NCBI RefSeq assembly: GCF_017876595.1
Contig: NZ_JAGIOG010000001.1
Coordinates: 1,240,001 to 1,304,000, forward strand
From: Aeromicrobium fastidiosum
Lineage (GTDB): Bacteria > Actinomycetota > Actinomycetes > Propionibacteriales > Nocardioidaceae
DNA length: 64,000 nucleotides
Direction of reading: 5' to 3'
Of this stretch, positions 41,383-50,328 are shown in pieces. The notes under the pieces were generated by a model. It saw nothing but the letters and a program-made list of their open reading frames with translations. It was not told the DNA's origin and searched no databases. Every line of letters begins with the position of its first letter. The stretch's first letter is position 1. The position numbers and the translations under genes were made by a program.

Positions 41383-41570
41383 CCCTTCGTCGGAGTCGCG
41401 ATGACCGGTGCCATCTGTCCGGACGACCTCATATGCTTGGGTCGGCGGCGCTCCGGGTCAGAAGTACCCTTGACCTCGGCGCACAAACCATGGTCGACGA
41501 TGCCGGTCGGTCGCCCCGCCGGGCCGAGGTCGTCATGACCAGGCGCATAGACCTCCGAAAGGCCTCCGCG

Positions 41571-42284
41571 ATGGACACCTCGACGTTCTTCTCCGAGATG
41601 GCGCTCGACCTGCACGACGCGCCGAATGCCGAGAGCACGATCGAGCGCATCGCGGAATACGCCAAGATCGCGACGAGCTGCGACGAGGCCGGCATCATGC
41701 TGGTCCACGCGCGCAACCAGATCGAGACGGCCGCCGCGACGTCGAAGCGGGTCGGCGAGTCGCACAACCTGCAGATCGTCCACGACGAGGGCCCGTGCCT
41801 CGACGCGATCGAGGGTCAGGACCACTACATGTCCGACGACGTCAGCGTCGACCCCCGGTGGGAGAAGTGGGGGCCCGCGGTCGCCGAGCTCGGCATGCGC
41901 AGCGTGCTCAGCCTGCGCCTGGCCACCAAGTCCCGACGCTACGGCTCGCTCAACCTCTACGCCGAGAAGGTCGGTGCCTTCGACGATGATGACCTCGCGG
42001 TCGCGACGATCTTCGTGCGGCACGCGTCGATCGCGATCGCCAACGCCCACAACGAGGAGGGCCTGCAGGTCGCGATCGACGCGCGCAAGCTCATCGGCCA
42101 GGCGCAGGGCATCCTCATGGAGCGGTTCAGCATCGATGCCGACCGGGCCTTCGAGTTCCTGCGCCGGCAGTCGCAGACCCACAACGTCAAGCTGCGCTAC
42201 GTCGCAGAGTGGGTCGTCGACCACCGCAACTCGCCCGATGCGACATTCTCGGTGCCCGACGACCAGAGCCAGCCCGTCAGCTAG
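41571..42284 (+). CDS. GAF-ANTAR RNA-binding antiterminator
   Basis: 237 residues from ATG 41571 (GAAAGG nine bases upstream; ATG 41535 is an alternative). A GAF sensor domain (about 15-160) and a C-terminal ANTAR domain (about 165-220: IDARKLIGQAQGILMERFSIDADRAFEFLRRQSQ), the fold that binds paired hairpins to block termination. Common actinobacterial layout; targets not visible here. Confidence 0.92.
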   Translation: MDTSTFFSEMALDLHDAPNAESTIERIAEYAKIATSCDEAGIMLVHARNQIETAAATSKRVGESHNLQIVHDEGPCLDAIEGQDHYMSDDVSVDPRWEKWGPAVAELGMRSVLSLRLATKSRRYGSLNLYAEKVGAFDDDDLAVATIFVRHASIAIANAHNEEGLQVAIDARKLIGQAQGILMERFSIDADRAFEFLRRQSQTHNVKLRYVAEWVVDHRNSPDATFSVPDDQSQPVS

Positions 42285-43203
42285 CCCGCTTCTTGGCCGG
42301 AGCCTTCTTGGCGGCGGACTTCTTCGCGGCCTTCTTGGCCGGCGTCTTCTTCGCGGCAGCCTTCTTGGCAGGGGTCTTCGGGGTCTTCGTCGCCGCGGCC
42401 GATGACGTCTTCTTCGCGGTCTTCTTGCGATCGATGCTGCGCTTGAGGGCCTCCATCAGGTCGACGACGTCCGCATCGTCCGCATCGTCGTCCTGCTCGC
42501 CGAACGTCGCATCGGTGTCGAGCGCGGCACCCTGCTCGAGCTTGGCCTCGACGAGGGTGCGCAGCTGCTCCTGGTACTCGTCGGTGAAGGCGGCGCTGTC
42601 GAAGTCGCCGGTCAGCGAGTCGACCAGCTGGGCGGCCATGTCGCGCTCCTTCTGGCTGATGCGGGGGGTCTCGCCCAGCACGTCGAAGGCAGGGGAGCGC
42701 ACCTCGTCGTCCCACAGCAGGGTCTGCAGCAGCAGGACGTCGCCCCGCACGCGCAGCGCGGCGAGCCGGGTCTTCTGCCGGAGCGCGAACCGCACGATCG
42801 CGGTGCGGTCGGAGTCCTCCAGGGCGCGCCGCAGCAACGTGTACTGCTTGAGGGTCTTGGCCTCCGGCTCGAGGTAGTAGCTCTTGTCGAGGCGGAGCAG
42901 GTCGACCTGCTCCGCCGGCACGAACTCGACGACCTCGATCTCGTGGTTGCGCTCGGCCGGCAGCGACTTGAGATCGGCATCGGTGAGGATGACGGTCTGC
43001 TGGCCGTCGTCGTAGGCCTTGTCGATGTCGCTGTACTCGACGACCTCGCCGCACACCTCGCAGCGCCGCTGGTAGCGGATGCGGCCACCGTCCTTGGCGT
43101 GCACCTGGTGCAGGGGCACGTCGTGGTTCTCGGTGGCGCTGTAGACCTTGACCGGGACGCTCACCAGCCCGAAGCTGATCGCGCCCTTCCAGATGGATCG
43201 CAT
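42277..43203 (-). CDS. ku: Ku protein for non-homologous end joining
   Basis: 308 residues, MRSIWKGAISFGLVSVPVKVYSAT at the start, RYQRRCEVCGEVVEYSDIDKAYD in the core. It binds broken DNA ends and recruits LigD. The last ~50 residues are Lys/Ala repeats of the type KKTPAKKAA, a histone H1-like tail known from Ku of other actinomycetes. Start 43203 has GGAGG abutting the ATG. Convergent with the ANTAR gene, overlapping it by eight bases. Confidence 0.95.
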   Translation of the reverse strand: MRSIWKGAISFGLVSVPVKVYSATENHDVPLHQVHAKDGGRIRYQRRCEVCGEVVEYSDIDKAYDDGQQTVILTDADLKSLPAERNHEIEVVEFVPAEQVDLLRLDKSYYLEPEAKTLKQYTLLRRALEDSDRTAIVRFALRQKTRLAALRVRGDVLLLQTLLWDDEVRSPAFDVLGETPRISQKERDMAAQLVDSLTGDFDSAAFTDEYQEQLRTLVEAKLEQGAALDTDATFGEQDDDADDADVVDLMEALKRSIDRKKTAKKTSSAAATKTPKTPAKKAAAKKTPAKKAAKKSAAKKAPAKKRAS

Positions 43204-43273
43204 CCTCCAGTCAATCGCGACCCCGCGCGGTGCGCAACGCAGGCGCGACGAGGACGTCCGGGCGAGCTGCGAG

Positions 43274-43999
43274 TCAGCGGGAGAAGAAGCGTCGCCGGGG
43301 GGCCTCCGGCGGAGGGATCTCGACGAAGCCGGGGTCGTAGGGCTCGAGACCGCGCTCGATGCGTGGTCGCAGAGCAGTGACGGCGGCAGCCGGGTCGTCG
43401 AACGGGATGCCCGCGAGCTGGTTGGGCGAGTGCCGCCACCACTGCAGGGCGATGAGCTCGTCACGCAGCTCGTCGGGGAGGCGCTTCTTGATGACCTTGG
43501 CCGGGAGGCCTCCGCAGATCGTGTACGGCGGCAGGTCCTTCGTGACGACGGCATTGGCCGCGACGATGCAGCCGTCGCCGATCGTGACGCCGCGCAGCAC
43601 GACGACGCCGGCACCGAGCCACACGTCGTTGCCGATCGATGCGCGGTCGGGTCCGACGCTGCGGAACGACTGGCGTCCGTCCTTCTCCGGGTCGATGACC
43701 TCGGACTCGGCGGCGGCCGGGTGCCAGCCCCACGTCGCCTGCTTGTACTGGAACGCCGAGACGCCCATCCAGGTCAGCGGGTGACCCGTGGCACCGACCG
43801 TCGAGTTGTTGCCGATCTCGCTGTACCGGCCGATGTCGGCGGCCTGCACCTCGACGTGCTGGCCGAACTCCGTGAAGCACCCGACGCGCGTGTCGGACCG
43901 CAGCAGCAGGTCTCCGAGCACCCGCACGGGGGGCTCGACGAGCAGTCGGGACGACCCGACTCGACGGACGTGATGCTCTCCACGGATGTGCTCGGACAC
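43274..43999 (-). CDS. Hexapeptide-repeat acyltransferase (CatB-like)
   Basis: 241 residues. Left-handed beta-helix repeats: IGRYSEIGNNSTVG, IGNDVWLGAGVVVLRGVTIGDGCIVAANAVVTKDLP, then the typical end ICGGLPAKVIKKR. Family of xenobiotic acyltransferases (CatB) and surface-sugar acetyltransferases; the substrate is unknown. Confidence 0.9.
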   Translation of the reverse strand: MSEHIRGEHHVRRVGSSRLLVEPPVRVLGDLLLRSDTRVGCFTEFGQHVEVQAADIGRYSEIGNNSTVGATGHPLTWMGVSAFQYKQATWGWHPAAAESEVIDPEKDGRQSFRSVGPDRASIGNDVWLGAGVVVLRGVTIGDGCIVAANAVVTKDLPPYTICGGLPAKVIKKRLPDELRDELIALQWWRHSPNQLAGIPFDDPAAAVTALRPRIERGLEPYDPGFVEIPPPEAPRRRFFSR

Positions 44000-44022
44000 T
44001 CCCGGAGACTATCGTCAGCCCG

Positions 44023-44649
44023 ATGACACGGACCTGGCACGCTCTCGTCGCGGCCCTGACCGCGGTCGCCCTCGTCGGGCAGACGGTCATCACGATCGAC
44101 GAGGGCCGGTCGTTGGCCAACTTCCTCAGCTACTTCACGATCGAGTCGAACATCCTCGTGCTGGTGACCTCGCTGCTGCTGGTGCAGCGACCCGATCGCG
44201 GCGGCACGGCGTTCGGCGTCCTGCGGCTCGCGAGCCTGACCGCGATCACCGTGACGGGCCTGGTCTACGCCACGGTGCTCGCCGGCAACGGCAGCTTCGA
44301 GGGCGCCGAGTGGTGGTACGACAAGATCTTCCACTACGTCGTACCGGCCATGTCGGTCATCGGCTTCGTCGCGCTGACGCCGCGCACCCGGCTCGACCGG
44401 ACGGCGATGTGGGCGCTGGCCTTCCCGGTGGCCTGGCTGGCCTACACCTTGGTGCGGGCCGAGGTCGCCGAGCCGGTCTTCGTCCTGACGCCCACCACGA
44501 CGGCCCCCGTCCCCTACGGCTTCCTCGACGTCGCCGATCTCGGAGGCGTGACGGTCACCGTCATCTGCCTCGCACTGACCGCGGTGGCCGTCGCGATCTC
44601 GACCGGATACGTCTGGCTGAGTCGCGGCGTTGGCGCTCGAAGGCGCTGA
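44023..44649 (+). CDS. Pr6Pr-family membrane protein
   Basis: 208 residues, six membrane segments; FLSYFTIESNILVLVTSLLL and WWYDKIFHYVVPAMSVIGF are typical of this FAR-17a/AIG1-like family (conserved Thr and His in the membrane). Eukaryotic relatives hydrolyse hydroxy-fatty-acid esters; bacterial roles unknown. Confidence 0.82.
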   Translation: MTRTWHALVAALTAVALVGQTVITIDEGRSLANFLSYFTIESNILVLVTSLLLVQRPDRGGTAFGVLRLASLTAITVTGLVYATVLAGNGSFEGAEWWYDKIFHYVVPAMSVIGFVALTPRTRLDRTAMWALAFPVAWLAYTLVRAEVAEPVFVLTPTTTAPVPYGFLDVADLGGVTVTVICLALTAVAVAISTGYVWLSRGVGARRR

Positions 44650-44837
44650 ATCAGTAGGTGGAATCGCTCCTGAGGACCTGATCCGTCGTGGCTGTTCGGC
44701 TCGACCACGAAATCGATTGACCCGGTAGGTGCGCCCCCATACGGTTGACATGTCGCGTCACCGCGGCGGCCGCACCTGTCTCCAGTGGGGGCAGTGCCGC
44801 CGAGAGTTCTGCACCACACCACATGAGGAGCTGCCGC

Positions 44838-46190
44838 ATGACCAGTCCCAGCTACCAGGTTCTCGACCCGTCGACGGGTGACGTCGTCGAGTCGTTCGAC
44901 CACGCGTCCGACGCCGACATCGAGGCGGCGCTGACGTCGTCGGCCGCGGCCTACCGCTCGTGGCGGGACGTGCCGATCGCCGAGCGTGCGGTCGTCGTCA
45001 AGCGCGTCGCTGCGCTGTTCGCCGAGCGCGCCGACGAGCTCGCCGCGATCGCGACCACCGAGATGGGCAAGCCCGTCCCGGAGGGCGTCGAGGAGGCCGA
45101 GTTCTGCCAGGCGATCTTCGACTACTTCGCCGACGAGGGCCCGACCCTGGCCGCCGACACGGAGATCAAGGGCATCAACGGCGGCAAGGCCATCGTGCAG
45201 AGGCTGCCCGTGGGCCCGCTGCTGGGCGTCATGCCGTGGAACTTCCCGTTCTACCAGATCGCCCGGTTTGCGGCCCCCAACCTGATGCTGGGCAACACGA
45301 TCATCCTCAAGCACGCCGAGTCGGTGCCACGCTCGGCGCTGGCGGTCGAGCAGATCATGAAGGACGCCGGTCTGCCAGACGGCGCCTACGTCAACGTCTT
45401 CGCGACGTTCGACCAGGTCGAGACGATCATCGCCGACCCGCGGGTGGCCGGTGTGTCGCTGACGGGTTCGGAGCGGGCCGGCTCGGTCGTCGCGGCGATC
45501 GCGGGCAAGAACCTCAAGAAGTGCGTGCTCGAGCTGGGCGGCTCCGACCCCATGGTCGTCCTCGACACCGACGACCTCGACGCGGTCGCCGACGCCGCGT
45601 GGGACTACCGCATGTACAACACGGGGCAGGCGTGCAACTCCAACAAGCGCATGATCGTCATGGACGACCTGTTCGACGACTTCGTGGGCAAGCTGACCGA
45701 GAAGGCACTCGCGCTCGACTCGTTCAGCCCGCTGTCGTCGCGCAAGGCCGCCGAGACGCTGGCCGAGCAGGTGCAGGACGCCGTCGACAAGGGTGCGACA
45801 CTGCACGCCGGCGGTGTGCTGAGCGAGGGCCCCGACGCGCACTACTCGCCGGCTGTGCTGACCGGTATCACCAAGGACATGCGGGCGTACTCCGAGGAGC
45901 TCTTCGGGCCCGTCGCGGTCGTCTACTCGGTCGGCTCGGACGACGAGGCGCTCGAGCTGGCCAACGACACGGCCTACGGGCTCGGCGGATCGGTCTTCGC
46001 GGTCGACGAGAAGCGGGCGCGCTCACTGGCCGAGCGCCTCGAGGTCGGCATGGCCAACGTCAACACGACAGCCGGTGAGGGTGCCGAGATCCCGTTCGGC
46101 GGCGTCAAGCGCTCCGGCTTCGGCCGCGAGCTCGGCCCCCTCGGCATGGACGAGTTCGTCAACAAGCGCATGTTCTACGTCGCCGACTGA
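44838..46190 (+). CDS. Aldehyde dehydrogenase, succinate-semialdehyde type
   Basis: 450 residues from ATG 44838 (GAGGAG ten bases upstream). NAD(P)-linked oxidation of an aldehyde to acid: VMPWNFPFYQIARF, CVLELGGSDP (catalytic Glu) and NTGQACNSNKRM (catalytic Cys). Convergent with another succinate-semialdehyde dehydrogenase (46344-47780), to which it is clearly paralogous but not close. Lacks the N-terminal strand region of GabD, as short SSADH forms do. Confidence 0.9.
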   Translation: MTSPSYQVLDPSTGDVVESFDHASDADIEAALTSSAAAYRSWRDVPIAERAVVVKRVAALFAERADELAAIATTEMGKPVPEGVEEAEFCQAIFDYFADEGPTLAADTEIKGINGGKAIVQRLPVGPLLGVMPWNFPFYQIARFAAPNLMLGNTIILKHAESVPRSALAVEQIMKDAGLPDGAYVNVFATFDQVETIIADPRVAGVSLTGSERAGSVVAAIAGKNLKKCVLELGGSDPMVVLDTDDLDAVADAAWDYRMYNTGQACNSNKRMIVMDDLFDDFVGKLTEKALALDSFSPLSSRKAAETLAEQVQDAVDKGATLHAGGVLSEGPDAHYSPAVLTGITKDMRAYSEELFGPVAVVYSVGSDDEALELANDTAYGLGGSVFAVDEKRARSLAERLEVGMANVNTTAGEGAEIPFGGVKRSGFGRELGPLGMDEFVNKRMFYVAD

Positions 46191-46200
46191 GCGGTGACGG

Positions 46201-46304
46201 TTACCACGGTCCCGTGGTAAACCGTCACTTTCCCAGGGACACCGTCACCCACCCAGGAGCGTGATCACCCACCGAGGGTTGCAACCCTCGGTGGGTGATC
46301 TTTT
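46201..46304. terminator. Perfect 38-bp palindrome plus T-run between convergent dehydrogenase genes
   Basis: 46263-46300 is a perfect 38-bp palindrome (arm core ATCACCCACCGAGGGTTG) followed by TTTT. A smaller one, TTACCACGG/CCGTGGTAA, lies at 46201-46220 and part of it recurs inverted after the T-run. Strong bidirectional terminator by structure. Confidence 0.8.
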
Positions 46305-46343
46305 CCCACGGGACCGTGGTAAACCGCGCGTCCGGAGGGGTGA

Positions 46344-47780
46344 TCAGGCGTCGGGCCAGGCGACGCTGAGGTACTGGGTCTCCTGGAACTCCTCGAGGCC
46401 CATGCGGCCGCCCTCGCGGCCGATGCCGCTCTGCTTCATGCCACCGAACGGGGCAGCGGGGTCGGACACGAGTCCGCGGTTGACGCCGACCATCCCGGCC
46501 TCGATCGCCTCGCCGAGGCGGATGCCCCGCTGCAGGTCGCCGGTGAACACGTAGGCCGCCAGGCCCATCTCGGTGTCGTTGGCGTAGCCGATGACCTCCT
46601 CGTCGGTCGTCCACGTGACGATCGGCGCGATGGGGCCGAAGATCTCCTCGTGGACGATCTCGGCGTCGGCCGGCACGTCGACGAGCACCGTCGGAGCGAA
46701 CCAGAAGCCCTCGCCCTCCTGCGGCACGGACGCCTCGTGCGTGACCCGGGCACCCGCCTCCAGCGCGCCGGCGAGCAGCTTCTGGGTCTTGTCGACCGCC
46801 TTGGCGTTGATGAGGGGCCCGATGTCGGAGCCCTCGGACGCCGGACCGACCTTGAGCGACGCGACCTTCGCGCCGAGCTTGGCGGCGAACTCCTCGACGA
46901 CGTCGGCGTGGACGTACAGCCGGTTGGCCGCGGTGCACGCCTGACCGCCGCCACGGAACTTGGCGATCATGGTGCCCTCGACGGCGGCGTCGAGATCAGC
47001 GTCGTCGGCGACGATGAGCGGGGCGTTGCCACCCAGCTCCATCGACGAGTTGACGATGCGATCGGCGGCCTGCTTGAGCAGCACCGAGCCGATGCCGGTG
47101 GAGCCGGTGAACGAGATCTTGCGGACGCGCGCGTCCTCCATCCACGTGGTGACGACCTTGCCGGCCGTCGACGACGGGACGATGTTGACGACGCCCTCGG
47201 GCAGACCCGCCTCGACCATGAGGCGCGCGATCGCGAAGGCCGTCAGCGGTGTCTCGGCGGCGGGCTTGAGGACGACCGTGCACCCTGCCGCGAGGGCTGG
47301 TGCGATCTTGCGGGTCGCCATCGCGGCGGGGAAGTTCCACGGCGTGACCAACGCGGCGACGCCCACGGGGTGGTGCGTCACGAGCGTGCGCGTGCCACCG
47401 GCGGGTGAGACTCCGTAGTCGCCGCCCATGCGGACGCCCTCCTCGGCGAACCAGCGGAAGAACTCGGCCGCGTAGGTGACCTCGCCCTTGGCATCGGTCA
47501 GCGACTTGCCGTTCTCGGCGGCTATCAGCTCGCCCAGCTCGTCACGGTCGCGGATCATGAGCTCCCACGTGCGGCGCAGGATCTCGCCCCGCTCGCGAGG
47601 CGCGACCCGGCGCCAGGTCTTCAGCGCCGTCGCGGCCGCGTCGACCGCGGCCGTGGCGTCGGCCTCGCTCGCATCGGACACGGCGCGGATCGACTCGCCC
47701 GTCGCCGGGTCGACGACGTCGAACGTCCCGTTCGCGCCGGGGAGCCACTGGTTGTCGATGAACAGGTCGGTCGCGGTCAT
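46344..47780 (-). CDS. gabD: Succinate-semialdehyde dehydrogenase
   Basis: 478 residues from ATG 47780, overlapping the gabT stop as ATGA. TPWNFPAAMATRKIAPALAAGC, MELGGNAPLIV (Glu) and GGGQACTAANRLYV (Cys) place it in GabD. Together with gabT it converts GABA via succinate semialdehyde to succinate. The cofactor is probably NADP. The much longer reading frame across gabT is a shadow. Confidence 0.93.
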   Translation of the reverse strand: MTATDLFIDNQWLPGANGTFDVVDPATGESIRAVSDASEADATAAVDAAATALKTWRRVAPRERGEILRRTWELMIRDRDELGELIAAENGKSLTDAKGEVTYAAEFFRWFAEEGVRMGGDYGVSPAGGTRTLVTHHPVGVAALVTPWNFPAAMATRKIAPALAAGCTVVLKPAAETPLTAFAIARLMVEAGLPEGVVNIVPSSTAGKVVTTWMEDARVRKISFTGSTGIGSVLLKQAADRIVNSSMELGGNAPLIVADDADLDAAVEGTMIAKFRGGGQACTAANRLYVHADVVEEFAAKLGAKVASLKVGPASEGSDIGPLINAKAVDKTQKLLAGALEAGARVTHEASVPQEGEGFWFAPTVLVDVPADAEIVHEEIFGPIAPIVTWTTDEEVIGYANDTEMGLAAYVFTGDLQRGIRLGEAIEAGMVGVNRGLVSDPAAPFGGMKQSGIGREGGRMGLEEFQETQYLSVAWPDA

Positions 47781-49108
47781 TTCGTCTCCTCGAAGGCGTC
47801 GGTGAGGATCTGCAGACCCTCGGTGAGCAGCTCGTCGCTGATCGACAGCGGCGGCAGGAAGCGCAGCACGTTGCCGAACGTGCCGCACGTCAAGACGATC
47901 ACGCCGGCCTGGTGGGCGCTCGCGGCGACGACCTTGGCCAGCTCGGCATCGGGCTCGTCGGTGCCGGACCTGACCAGCTCGACCGCGATCATCGCGCCGC
48001 GACCGCGGACGTCGCCGAGGCGGTCGTCGTCGGCCTGCAGGCGGTGCAGGGTCGTCAGCATGAGGCGCTCGATCTCGGCCGCACGGGCCACCAGGCCGTC
48101 CTGCTCGATCGTCTCGATCGTGGCCAGCGCCGCGGCGCAGGCCAGCGGGTTGCCGCCGTAGGTGCCGCCGAGGCCGCCCACGTGCGAGGCGTCCATGATG
48201 TCGGCGCGTCCCGTGACCGCCGACAGGGGCAGGCCGCCGGCGATGCCCTTGGCGGTCACGATGACATCGGGCACGACGCCCTCGTGGTCGCACGCGAACA
48301 TCTCGCCGGTGCGCGCGAAGCCGGTCTGCACCTCGTCGGCGATGAACACGACGCCGTTGTCGGTGCACCACTGCGCGAGCGCGGGCAGGAAGCCGTCGGC
48401 CGGGACGATGAAGCCGCCCTCGCCCTGGATCGGCTCGATCACGACGGCAGCGAGGTTGTCGGCGCCGACCTGCTTCTCGATGACGCTGATGGCGCGCTGC
48501 GCCGCGAGCGTGCCGTCGACGGCCTTGTCGTCGCGGTAGGGGTACGACAGCGGTGCGCGGTAGACCTCGGACGCGAACGGGCCGAAGCCGCTCTTGTAGG
48601 GCATCGACTTGGCCGTCATGGCCATCGTCAGGTTGGTGCGTCCGTGGTACGCGTGGTCGAACACCACGACGGCCTGGCGCTTGGTGTGCGCGCGGGCGAT
48701 CTTGATGGCGTTCTCGACGGCCTCGGCGCCGGAGTTGAACAGTGCGGACCGCTTCTCGTGGTCGCCGGGGGTGAGCCGGTTGAGTGCCTCGGCCACCGAG
48801 ACGTAGCCCTCGTACGGCGTGACCATGAAGCAGGTGTGGGTGAAGGCCTCGACCTGCTCGCGGACGGCCTCGACGACGCGCGGGGCGCTGTTGCCGACGG
48901 TCGTGACGGCGATGCCTGATCCGAGGTCGATGAACGAGTTGCCGTCGACGTCCTTGACGATGCCGCCTCCCGCCTCGACGGCGAAGACCGGCATCGTGGT
49001 GCCGATGCCGGAGGCGACGGCGGCGTTCTTGCGGGCCATGAGCTCGATGGACCGGGGTCCGGGGACGGCGGTGACGAGCTGGCGGCGTTGTTCCAAGGAG
49101 GCAGACAT
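47777..49108 (-). CDS. gabT: 4-aminobutyrate transaminase
   Basis: 443 residues. PLP enzyme transferring the GABA amino group to 2-oxoglutarate: LFNSGAEAVENAIKIAR, IEPIQGEGGFIVPADGFL, FIADEVQTGFARTG (PLP Asp) and TAKGIAGGLPLSAV (Schiff-base Lys). Cotranscribed with gabD and divergent from a LysR regulator across 71 bases, which is probably its activator. Confidence 0.95.
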   Translation of the reverse strand: MSASLEQRRQLVTAVPGPRSIELMARKNAAVASGIGTTMPVFAVEAGGGIVKDVDGNSFIDLGSGIAVTTVGNSAPRVVEAVREQVEAFTHTCFMVTPYEGYVSVAEALNRLTPGDHEKRSALFNSGAEAVENAIKIARAHTKRQAVVVFDHAYHGRTNLTMAMTAKSMPYKSGFGPFASEVYRAPLSYPYRDDKAVDGTLAAQRAISVIEKQVGADNLAAVVIEPIQGEGGFIVPADGFLPALAQWCTDNGVVFIADEVQTGFARTGEMFACDHEGVVPDVIVTAKGIAGGLPLSAVTGRADIMDASHVGGLGGTYGGNPLACAAALATIETIEQDGLVARAAEIERLMLTTLHRLQADDDRLGDVRGRGAMIAVELVRSGTDEPDAELAKVVAASAHQAGVIVLTCGTFGNVLRFLPPLSISDELLTEGLQILTDAFEETK

Positions 49109-49179
49109 GCCTCCATTGTCGTCCGCCTCGACTCATGCCGTCCAATACTCAGAACTGATCGAATGTATGCTCACCAGGC

Positions 49180-50067
49180 ATGGAGCTGCGCACGCTGGGA
49201 TACTTCGTCGCGGTCGCCGATGCGGGGTCGGTCAGTGCCGCGGCCGAAGCCGTGCACGTCACGCAGCCTGCCGTGTCGCGACAGCTGCGGCAGCTCGAGC
49301 ACGACCTGGGCGTCGACCTGTTCGTCAGGAGCGCCGGACGTCTCAGGCTCAGCGCTGCGGGCCGCGAGTTCCTGCCCCACGCCCGCGACGTGCTGCGCCG
49401 CGCAGACGGGGCCAGGGCCGCGGCGCGGTCGTACGCCGCAGGACGGCTCGAGCGCCTGACGATCGCGGCCCCGACGACGACACTGACCGACGTCATCGCC
49501 CCGTTCCTGGCGACGCTCGACCCCGGCGACCCCATGCCGACGGTGCTGGAGTCGGGGCCGCGTGCCGCCGACGACGCGCTGCGCAACGGAGCCGACCTCG
49601 CGATCATGACGGGGCCACCCCGGACGTCCCTGGCGAGCACGCCCATCGCGGTGCTGCCCGTGTGGGCCTACGCGACGGCCGACCACGTCCCGCCGGGCTC
49701 GTCCGTGCGCCTGGCCGATCTGCTCGACGAGACGCTGCTGGTGCTGACCCCGGGGTTCAAGCCACGGCAGATCCTCGACGCCGCGATCGACCGAGCGGGC
49801 CTGGTCGCCGGCGACCTCGTCGAGTGCAGCAATCCGCAGGTAGCCCAGGCCCTCGCGGCGGCCGGGCGGGGAGTCGCCGTCGTGACCGACGACCCGCGCT
49901 TCGACCTGCGGGGCGTCGAGATCATGGGACGGGATGGGCCGCTGCGCATCGAGCTGTTCGCGGCATGGGAGCCCGACCACCACGCGGCTGCCACGTTGGC
50001 GGGGCTGGCGACGCGGCTGTCGGCGTTCTGCGTCGAGCGCTACGGCGCGGACGTCGCCCCGGCCTGA
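49180..50067 (+). CDS. LysR-family regulator of gabTD
   Basis: 295 residues. N-terminal winged HTH MELRTLGYFVAVADAGSVSAAAEAVHVTQPAVSRQLRQLE, then an effector-binding domain. Divergent from gabT, the normal arrangement for control of the neighbour. Its last 14 residues and stop lie in the 54-bp direct repeat, and the reading frame is complete despite the adjacent insertion. Confidence 0.92.
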   Translation: MELRTLGYFVAVADAGSVSAAAEAVHVTQPAVSRQLRQLEHDLGVDLFVRSAGRLRLSAAGREFLPHARDVLRRADGARAAARSYAAGRLERLTIAAPTTTLTDVIAPFLATLDPGDPMPTVLESGPRAADDALRNGADLAIMTGPPRTSLASTPIAVLPVWAYATADHVPPGSSVRLADLLDETLLVLTPGFKPRQILDAAIDRAGLVAGDLVECSNPQVAQALAAAGRGVAVVTDDPRFDLRGVEIMGRDGPLRIELFAAWEPDHHAAATLAGLATRLSAFCVERYGADVAPA

Positions 50068-50079
50068 GCCGTGAGCCGT
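50026..50079. repeat. Left 54-bp direct repeat of RelA/SpoT insertion
   Basis: Identical over 54 bases to 51256-51309, flanked by mismatches (G50025/C51255, A50080/C51310). It completes the 3' end of the LysR gene. Confidence 0.93.
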
Positions 50080-50088
50080 AACCCGTGC

Positions 50089-50328
50089 CTAGGAGACTGC
50101 TTCGCGGATCATGTCCTTGGCTGAACGAAAGTAGCGGGAGTGGGTCTTCATCAGACCTTGCTCTGAGTCTGCCCCCAACACGACGATCTCGATGTTCGCA
50201 TCGCCGCGATGGAGATCCTCGAGTTCGAATCGCGCCGACATGGCCTCCGACCGGCGGGTCGAGGTGAACGTGCGTCGTATGTCGGACTCGCCAGTGCTGC
50301 GGTTGTAGACAATCAAGAAGTAGTTCAT
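50089..50328 (-). CDS. Small partner protein of RelA/SpoT-domain protein
   Basis: 79 residues from ATG 50328, overlapping the upstream stop as ATGA; MNYFLIVYNRSTGESDIRRTF, then a charged helix-rich end with EIVVLGADSEQ. Coupled translation with a ppGpp-synthetase-like gene suggests an antitoxin, regulator or sensor of it. Family not identified with certainty. Confidence 0.72.
   Translation of the reverse strand: MNYFLIVYNRSTGESDIRRTFTSTRRSEAMSARFELEDLHRGDANIEIVVLGADSEQGLMKTHSRYFRSAKDMIREAVS

Noticed and set aside
46344-49145. 933-residue reading frame spanning gabD and gabT
   Set aside because: Its first half is the gabT sequence in the wrong frame; gabD starts at ATG 47780 with an ATGA overlap.
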